Part shown: positions 58,750 through 64,000 of the stretch, piece after piece
How positions within the stretch are numbered: position 1 is the stretch's first letter
How the letters are laid out: every line of letters begins with the position of its first letter
Assembly: GCA_903924465.1 (NCBI GenBank)
Contig: CAIYBN010000137.1
Span: 112,684-176,683, forward strand
DNA from: an uncultured Myxococcales bacterium
Lineage (GTDB): Bacteria > Myxococcota_A > UBA9042
Direction: 5' to 3'
DNA: 64,000 bases
The notes under the pieces: generated by a model
Told to the model about the DNA's origin: nothing
Database searches by the model: none
What the model saw: only the letters and a program-made list of their open reading frames with translations
Translations under genes and position numbers: made by a program

Positions 58750-59814
58750 ATGGCGGTGAGCAGGGTTCCCGTGGGACAGCCGCTGTTTTGGATTCTGGGC
58801 ATTCCGGTGCACGTGTCGATCTGGCATCTGCTGACGCTGCTGTTCTTTTTTCAGCGGTCGTTTGAGCAAGGTGTCGCTTTTGGCCTCACGATGCTGTTTG
58901 CTGCGAGCGCATCGGTGTTTTTGCACGAAATGGGCCACGCGCTGACAAGCCGGCATTTCGGCCTCCAGCCGACGGTGGTGTTGACCGGTTTTGGCGGTTT
59001 CACGGCGCATCAGCCGGCGAGGCGGCCGCGCGATGAGTTTCTGGTCGTCGCCGCCGGTCCGGCCATGAACTTCCTGCTGGCAGCGGTGCTGTTCGGTGTG
59101 GCCACGGGCGTGCTGCCAGAAGGTGGCGACATCGGATTCGCCCATTCGCTTTTGTCAGAGGTGATTTTCCTCAATATTTTCTGGGGCATCTACAATCTGC
59201 TGCCGATCATGCCGTTGGACGGCGGCCAGATCCTGCGCGTGACCTTGCGGCGTTTTGTCAAGAAGTCGCTGACCGCGGATCGCTGGACCCACCGCGTAGG
59301 TCTCGTCCTCGGCGCGCTGATGGCGCTGCTCTTTGCCGTGCAATTCCACAGTGTTTTTGGCGCGGTGCTGCTCGGCCTAGCGGCGTTTGAGAACTACCGC
59401 GCGCTGAAAAACGTCAACGAGATGGACGCAGACTTCCGCGCCGATCGCCCACACCCGCGCGTCGGCGAGCTGCTCCGTCAGGCGCGTACCGCGTTCGAAG
59501 CGAAGGATTTTGAAGCGGCGATGCGGTTTTGCCATCAGGCGCGTGCGGAACCTGAATTGTCGCCGGCGGAAGTGCGGCACACGTGGCACATCCTCGCGAT
59601 CTCGGCGGCGAACCTGGGCGATCTGGACGACGCGATTCGCTTCGCCGAGCGCGTGCCGAACTCGCCGGAGATGGCGCAGGTGCAGGCGTCGTGTCTGATG
59701 AGCTTGGCGGACGCTTCCCGCATCCGCGTGTTTCTCCGCAGCCCGGCGGCGCTTTTGCTTGCGTCGGAGCGTTTGGAAGAATTGAAAGAGCTGATCCGCG
59801 ATTCGGATGCCTGA
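58750..59814 (+). CDS. Site-2 protease family metalloprotease with C-terminal helical repeats
   Basis: A 354-residue S2P (M50) family intramembrane protease. Membrane segments flank the zinc site SVFLHEMGHALTSRHFGL (HExxH, about residue 59) and the second site LLPIMPLDGGQILRVTL (about 154; N/DG pattern with the aspartate ligand). Residues ~230-350 form a soluble extension with TPR-like helices (TAFEAKDFEAAMRFCHQARA, LGDLDDAIRFAERV) that may recruit substrate. S2P enzymes release membrane-bound regulators. A GCTACACT box at 58725-58732 is 18 bp upstream of ATG 58750. Confidence 0.88.
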   Translation: MAVSRVPVGQPLFWILGIPVHVSIWHLLTLLFFFQRSFEQGVAFGLTMLFAASASVFLHEMGHALTSRHFGLQPTVVLTGFGGFTAHQPARRPRDEFLVVAAGPAMNFLLAAVLFGVATGVLPEGGDIGFAHSLLSEVIFLNIFWGIYNLLPIMPLDGGQILRVTLRRFVKKSLTADRWTHRVGLVLGALMALLFAVQFHSVFGAVLLGLAAFENYRALKNVNEMDADFRADRPHPRVGELLRQARTAFEAKDFEAAMRFCHQARAEPELSPAEVRHTWHILAISAANLGDLDDAIRFAERVPNSPEMAQVQASCLMSLADASRIRVFLRSPAALLLASERLEELKELIRDSDA

Positions 59815-59892
59815 CCGCTTCCGGGCGTGTTGACACGCCCATCGCGGGAAACGATCATGCCCGCGCCCGCGCGATTTCGGGCCAGGATTGCC

Positions 59893-61773
59893 ATGCGCCT
59901 CTCTCGCTTTGCCGTTCGCCTTTGCCTGTGCCTGACCGTGCCCGCCGTGGCGATGCCCGCACTTGCGGCACCCAAGGTGGTGCTGAAACCCAAGGATCAG
60001 GCGCTGTCGATCCTGCATAACGCGCTGAAGTCGGCGGATTTCGCGGCGCGCGGAATGGCGTACCGCGGTGCGGCTTTTGACAAGTCGAACAAGGACTTAC
60101 AGAAGCAGCTGGAAGACGGCATGCTCGACCCGCAATGGGTCGTGCGGCGCGGCGTGGCGGAAGCCATGTACGCGACCAAGAACGCGAAATGGCAGCAGAT
60201 CGTCAAGGAAGCGCTGGGCCTCGCGGTGCTGTCGCCGTACGACGTGCTGCCGGTGCTGGATGACATCGCGGACAAGGATGCGATTGCGCTGCTGATCACG
60301 GTGCTGTCCGACAAGGAAAACCCGTTGCAGGACAAGGTTATGACTGCGCTGGTCAGTCGCAATCGGCCGAACCTCGCGGCGCTGCTGGTGGCGGCGCTCG
60401 GCTCCAAGGATCCGCTGGCGCAGGCGACGGCAGTCAAGGGCGTGGCGCAACTGGATCCGGTGATTCAGCCCAAGGTGCTGGACGCGGTGGCGAAAGCGCA
60501 GGGCGGCAACGACGAAGTGGTCAAGTCGCTGCTCTCCGTCGCCGAGAAGACGGATGAACGCGTGCCGGTGGCGTTTCTGGCGGCGGTGAAGTCGAAGGAC
60601 CCAGCGCTCGTGGCCAAAGCCTTGGCGATCCGCGCGCAGCATGACGATCGCACGGTGGCGAAGGCGTTGCTGGCGGTGTGTCAAAAAGCCACGGGCAAAG
60701 AGCAGATCGCGCTGCTGAGCGCATTTCGCCGCGTCGCAGGCAGGGACGACATCCCGGGTCTCAAGCCGATTCTGAACGGTGCGCCGTCTCCGGACCTGAT
60801 GTTTGCGGTGTACGAGATTCTGGCCCGGCTGGGTGATCGCTCCATGTCGCAGGAAGCGGCGAAGCTGGCGGAATCGACCGACACGGACGTGCGCGCGACG
60901 GGCGTGTTCTACCTCGGTTGGGTGAGCGGTCCGGGCCGGCTCAAGGAAATGCACCAGTACCTGGACGACGGCATTCCGGCGGTGCGTCTGGCGGCGGCGC
61001 GCGTGCTCGGTTACATCCAGTCGCCGGTGTCGGTGGCGCCGATCAAGGAAGCGATTGAGCGCGAGCAGACCGAGAATGTGCGGTTGGAAATGATCCGCGC
61101 GCTGGCGTCGATCAAGTCCAAGACGGCGTATGAAGCGCTGATGTTCTTCACCCGCGAGAAGGATCCGGAAGTGCGCCGGACGGTGGTGCGGGCGCTGGCG
61201 GAGTCGGGCGAATCGGCGGTGCGACCGGGGCTGCAGAATGCGCTGAACGACAACGATCCGCGGATCCGCGCCGAAGCGGTGCGCGGCTTTATCCTCAGCG
61301 ACATCGCGCAAGCGGTAAAAATCTGGGAGCGTTCGCTGAAGTGGCTGCCGCGCGGGGTGATGCTCGAATTGACGCACGAGCTGACCAAGACCATGGAAGG
61401 CTTCCTTGAGATCGCGTTGAACCAGTCGAGCAAGGACGACAATGGCGTGGCGCTGCGTGAAGAGGCGCTGATTGGCTTGCACCTGCTGCCCGAGTCGGAG
61501 GGCAAAGTGCTGCACAAGGTGCTGCAGAATTCCGACGATGAGGATTTGCGGATTCGCATGCTGACGGCGCTGTTTGCCTTGGAAGGCAAGAAAGTTGCAC
61601 CGGAAATCAAGTCGCTGGCGCTGTCCTCGGGACCGCGTTCGCGCGTGGCGGCGATTCGGATGCTGGGCAAATTGAAGGGCGACAAGGAAGCGCTCGAACT
61701 GCTTGGCAAGTTCCTCGACGACACCGATGAGCGCGTGCGGGTCTCGGCCGCGCTCACCCTGTTGGGTGGCTAA
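59893..61773 (+). CDS. Exported HEAT-repeat protein
   Basis: A 626-residue exported protein with a signal peptide (RLSRFAVRLCLCLTVPAVAM, cleavage near ALAAPK). The mature protein is a continuous stack of HEAT-like helical repeats of ~35 residues, e.g. DPEVRRTVVRALAESGESAV, DPRIRAEAVRGFILSDIAQA, EDLRIRMLTALFALEGKKVA and DERVRVSAALTLLGG. Such solenoids act as binding scaffolds. ATG 59893 has AGGA upstream; ATG 59857 is a possible alternative. A second HEAT-repeat lipoprotein follows 147 bp later, suggesting a related role. No enzymatic motif. Confidence 0.8.
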   Translation: MRLSRFAVRLCLCLTVPAVAMPALAAPKVVLKPKDQALSILHNALKSADFAARGMAYRGAAFDKSNKDLQKQLEDGMLDPQWVVRRGVAEAMYATKNAKWQQIVKEALGLAVLSPYDVLPVLDDIADKDAIALLITVLSDKENPLQDKVMTALVSRNRPNLAALLVAALGSKDPLAQATAVKGVAQLDPVIQPKVLDAVAKAQGGNDEVVKSLLSVAEKTDERVPVAFLAAVKSKDPALVAKALAIRAQHDDRTVAKALLAVCQKATGKEQIALLSAFRRVAGRDDIPGLKPILNGAPSPDLMFAVYEILARLGDRSMSQEAAKLAESTDTDVRATGVFYLGWVSGPGRLKEMHQYLDDGIPAVRLAAARVLGYIQSPVSVAPIKEAIEREQTENVRLEMIRALASIKSKTAYEALMFFTREKDPEVRRTVVRALAESGESAVRPGLQNALNDNDPRIRAEAVRGFILSDIAQAVKIWERSLKWLPRGVMLELTHELTKTMEGFLEIALNQSSKDDNGVALREEALIGLHLLPESEGKVLHKVLQNSDDEDLRIRMLTALFALEGKKVAPEIKSLALSSGPRSRVAAIRMLGKLKGDKEALELLGKFLDDTDERVRVSAALTLLGG

Positions 61774-61775
61774 AG

Positions 61776-61826
61776 ATGCCTGCCAAGACCCGAGATCAAT
61801 TGCTGTTTTACGGTAGGCATGTTTAG
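61776..61826. other. Inverted repeat, possible degenerate MITE end
   Basis: ATGCCTGCC (61776-61784) can pair with GGTAGGCAT (61812-61820) across a 27-bp loop, with one G-T mismatch. The right arm continues as GGTAGGCATGTTTAG (61812-61826), which matches 13 of 15 positions of the copy A terminal repeat. It could be a terminator for the HEAT-repeat gene or a decayed MITE-like end. Confidence 0.35.
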
Positions 61827-61920
61827 GCTGCTGGCTGGGTCGCCAAGCTCGCGTCTCTGCGGGCCGACTCGCGGCGACACAAGCAATATGGCTCCGAGCC
61901 AAGCCAGGGATGAATAGCGC

Positions 61921-62691
61921 GTGCCCACTCCGGTTCTGCCATGGCTGCTGGTGATCGTGCTGCTTGCCGGCTGCGCGCCTGCGCCCGCGCCTGTGGCGGT
62001 GCGCGACTACCCCTTGGAAGCCGATGCGCTGCTGCATGGCCTCGGGCCGACGAAGACCTGCCGGAATGACCGCGACTGTCAGGAGGGGCCCGTGCGCGCC
62101 GTCTGCACGCTGGGCACGTGCTTCGGCCTGCTGACGACTGACGAACGCGTGACGCGGTCGCTGCTGGTGGAGCGGCTCGCGGCGGCGGACGCGCCGGTTC
62201 AGGCGGAGGCAGTCAAGCCGCTGCTCGCAGCGCTGGCCAGTGAAACGACGACGACGGGTCAAAAGATGGCGGCGATCGACGGTCTTGCGGCGGTGAGTGC
62301 GAAGGTGCCGAATGGGGACATCCGCGCGGCGCTGCGTCTGGCCGCGGCCAATGGCGATGAAGGACTGGCGACGACGGCGCGGCTGGCACTGGGACGTTCG
62401 GGTGATGAGACGGTGCGCTCGGCGCTATTGGAAGATTTGACCCGCGGTACGGAGTTGTTGCGGGCAGAAGCAGCGCGCGCGCTCGTGTCGGCTGTGCGTG
62501 TCCCGGAGGTGAAGGCGGCGCTCGTCGCGGCGCTGCACGATGGGTCGCCGGTCGTGCAATTGGCGGTGGTCCGGGCGCTCGCACTCGTTGCGCAGGAGCC
62601 CGGGATTTCGAGTAAGCTGTCCGAGTTGGCGGCGCGTACGCCGGCATTCCGCTACGAAGTCGAGCAGTTGCTGGCTGGAGGTGTGAAGTGA
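61921..62691 (+). CDS. HEAT-repeat lipoprotein
   Basis: A 256-residue lipoprotein from GTG 61921 (WLLVIVLLAGC; lipobox LLAGC). A short disulfide-like segment CRNDRDCQEG and AVCTLGTCFG (about residues 48-70) precedes HEAT-like repeats (TELLRAEAARALVSAVRVPE, PVVQLAVVRALALVAQEPG). It overlaps the next gene's start (GTGA), so both are translated together. It resembles the preceding exported HEAT-repeat protein in build but is not a close copy. Function unknown. Confidence 0.75.
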   Translation: MPTPVLPWLLVIVLLAGCAPAPAPVAVRDYPLEADALLHGLGPTKTCRNDRDCQEGPVRAVCTLGTCFGLLTTDERVTRSLLVERLAAADAPVQAEAVKPLLAALASETTTTGQKMAAIDGLAAVSAKVPNGDIRAALRLAAANGDEGLATTARLALGRSGDETVRSALLEDLTRGTELLRAEAARALVSAVRVPEVKAALVAALHDGSPVVQLAVVRALALVAQEPGISSKLSELAARTPAFRYEVEQLLAGGVK

Positions 62692-63410
62692 GGCGGTTCC
62701 TGAGTTCGTCCCTGTGCGCGCTGGCCATTGCGTCGTGCGGCAAGTCACCGGAGGCGGTTGAAGAGCAGGCTGCACCGGTCGCGTTGCCCAAGGCACCGGT
62801 GGTGACGGACAGCGGTGGCCCCTACGTGCTGCGCTATTTCTCCGCGGCAGCAGGCGAACTGGTCGCGGCCAAGACGCCCACCGAAGTGCCGGAAGGCGCT
62901 CGTGGGCAAGTGCTGGTTGCGCCGGAAGATCCGAATCTGCAAGGCCCCTGGCTCTTTGTCGCGGACCTGACCAAGAAGACCGGCGCGGGTTATGAAGTGA
63001 GGGTTGTCGATCGCGCCGAGATTGAGAAGCAATTGGCGGCTGCGAAGCCGACGCCCGAAGCACCGCCAGCGGCACCGGAAGTTCCTGCGGCATCAGCGCC
63101 GCCGACGGCGGTCGCAGGCCAGGCTCCGCCAGCACCAGCAGCCGCCGCCCGGGACAACGACGTCATCATCTACCGCACATCGTGGTGCGGCTACTGCAAG
63201 AAAGCGGCGGAATACTTGCGGACCAAGGGCGTGAAGTTCGTCGAGAAGGACATCGAGAAAGACCCCAAGGCGCGTCAGGACATGCTGGCGCGGGCCCAGC
63301 GCGCGGGCGTGCCACAGTCGTCGTTGCAGGGCGTGCCGATCCTCTCGGTCAAGGGCAAAATCATAACGGGTTTTGACCGGAACGCGATCGACAGAGCCCT
63401 TGGTGGCTGA
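62688..63410 (+). CDS. Exported lipoprotein with C-terminal glutaredoxin domain
   Basis: A 240-residue lipoprotein (SSSLCALAIASC; lipobox AIASC). Residues ~20-150 form a poorly defined domain and a proline/alanine linker (PEAPPAAPEVPAASAPPTAV). Residues ~158-240 are a glutaredoxin domain: IIYRTSWCGYCKKAAEYL has the redox CxxC (CGYC), then GVPILSVKGKIITGFD holds the cis-proline. Glutaredoxins are normally cytosolic and use glutathione; in the envelope this one must have another electron source or act as an isomerase. GTG 62688 has GGAGG six bases upstream and overlaps the previous stop. Confidence 0.85.
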   Translation: MRRFLSSSLCALAIASCGKSPEAVEEQAAPVALPKAPVVTDSGGPYVLRYFSAAAGELVAAKTPTEVPEGARGQVLVAPEDPNLQGPWLFVADLTKKTGAGYEVRVVDRAEIEKQLAAAKPTPEAPPAAPEVPAASAPPTAVAGQAPPAPAAAARDNDVIIYRTSWCGYCKKAAEYLRTKGVKFVEKDIEKDPKARQDMLARAQRAGVPQSSLQGVPILSVKGKIITGFDRNAIDRALGG

Positions 63411-63492
63411 ACGGCGCGAGCAAAATAGTTGACCAGCGCCCGGACCGCGCCATCCTTGGCAGCGCGGCCCGCTGCCGCTTGGGACGCTGCGA

Positions 63493-63801
63493 ATGGCCAC
63501 GGACAACGTCATTACCCTGCATCACCATCGCGTCGCGCTGCACCGTGGCAATGCCCATCAGGCGCCCGATCTGGAGACGCAGGCGGATTCCATCGACGCG
63601 GAAGGCGTGCACTTGAATGACGTGGGCGCACTTGATTTGGGGCGCTACGTGTGGATGGACCTGAACGTCGACGAAGGCGAGCCGGTCCGGGCGCTCGGCG
63701 AAGTGCAGCCGAGGGACCCACTGACACTCGCGTTGGACATCAAGTTCAAACACCTATTTCCCGATCAGAAGCGGCGGTTGATGCGAGCACTTGGCAAGTA
63801 G
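63493..63801 (+). CDS. PilZ-like domain protein
   Basis: A 102-residue protein that follows the beta-barrel pattern of PilZ domains (ADSIDAEGVHLNDVGALDLG, RYVWMDLNVDEGEPVRALGE, TLALDIKFKHLFPDQKRRLM). The RxxxR arginines and the (D/N)xSxxG motif are not clearly kept, so cyclic-di-GMP binding is doubtful. The start is ATG 63493 with a weak GGGACG site. It stands alone, 82 bp after the glutaredoxin gene. Confidence 0.55.
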   Translation: MATDNVITLHHHRVALHRGNAHQAPDLETQADSIDAEGVHLNDVGALDLGRYVWMDLNVDEGEPVRALGEVQPRDPLTLALDIKFKHLFPDQKRRLMRALGK

Positions 63802-64000
63802 TCGCGGTTCCTCCTTCGCGCTGGGCCTCCACCGGCCCGGCAAAAATGCCTCCCCCACTGGCGCCCACGCGATGCGGATCGCAAAACATGAGTAAATCCA
63901 ATACGCATGCGACAGTCGTCGCCCCAGCCACGCACCCTGTAGCCGCAGGGCGCGCGTCTCCACGAAGAGAGCAAAGCTGGGACGACGACGGAGCGCATCA
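63802..64000. other. Right edge, no recognisable gene
   Basis: Minus-strand frames run through this stretch and off the window edge, but none has protein-like composition. It may hold the 3' end or upstream region of a gene beyond the window. Confidence 0.4.

Noticed and set aside
61774..61920. Full fourth copy of the MITE-like element
   Set aside because: Only the 15-bp terminus matches; the core is absent, so it is reported as a possible degenerate end only.
60097..62262. 721-residue minus-strand frame over the HEAT-repeat gene
   Set aside because: Shadow of the plus-strand HEAT protein, whose signal peptide and repeats are clear.

Overview
The window is high-GC, densely packed bacterial chromosome with about 55 credible genes on both strands and no rRNA, tRNA, CRISPR array, complete insertion sequence or prophage that I can see. 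Gram-negative envelope features (lipoproteins, a TonB-type protein, a LolD-like ATPase, OmpA) combine with a MopE-type repeat protein ending in a MYXO-CTERM-like tail, FHA and PilZ proteins, a kinase-like pseudokinase, a multi-AT-hook protein and a Gld-type ABC cluster. Together these suggest a myxobacterial or other deltaproteobacterial lineage. That is an inference from gene content, not a phylogenetic result.

Layout. 0-9.8 kb: 3' end of an unknown gene, an M81 peptidase, prfC, a MopE-like surface protein, a tldD-tldE pair, a small membrane protein and a convergent phospholipase-D/cardiolipin-synthase gene. 9.9-18.1 kb: transketolase; a plus-strand three-gene unit (redox-dead DsbA-like protein, TrmH-type methyltransferase, GST-like protein); then, on the minus strand, dnaK, a zinc-finger-less dnaJ and an orphan contractile-tail tube protein. 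18.4-23.2 kb: FHA/polyproline/coiled-coil protein, PilZ protein, AT-hook protein and a LolD-like ATPase. 23.4-29.3 kb: a four-gene Gld-like ABC-2 cluster. 29.3-41 kb: hypothetical secreted, metalloprotease and TonB-like genes; prs and argG; and a glpD-cysQ-lipoprotein-CPBP protease unit. 41-48 kb: accessory-looking, with a vWA protein, a HicBA-type toxin-antitoxin pair, a cysteine-rich Kazal-like lipoprotein, a decayed vWA paralogue, a LysR/NhaR regulator and a DUF4398-OmpA pair. 48-64 kb: a GH13 enzyme, a 22-bp tandem array, and a plus-strand run of metallophosphoesterase, FKBP, DUF4403, class II aldolase, pseudokinase, fumC, a polytopic protein, a site-2 protease, two HEAT-repeat proteins, an exported glutaredoxin and a PilZ-like protein.

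The most unusual content is repetitive DNA. (i) A ~140-bp MITE-like element with ~15-bp terminal inverted repeats occurs three times, plus a 29-bp fragment; in two copies the terminal repeat supplies the stop codon of the adjacent gene. (ii) A 119-bp hairpin element occurs twice with one mismatch, each time directly after the stop codon of a vWA gene or vWA remnant. (iii) Ten contiguous degenerate 22-bp units lie between the GH13 and metallophosphoesterase genes. Among proteins, the orphan tail-tube protein behind dnaKJ, the AT-hook protein and the pseudokinase are the best candidates for undescribed biology.
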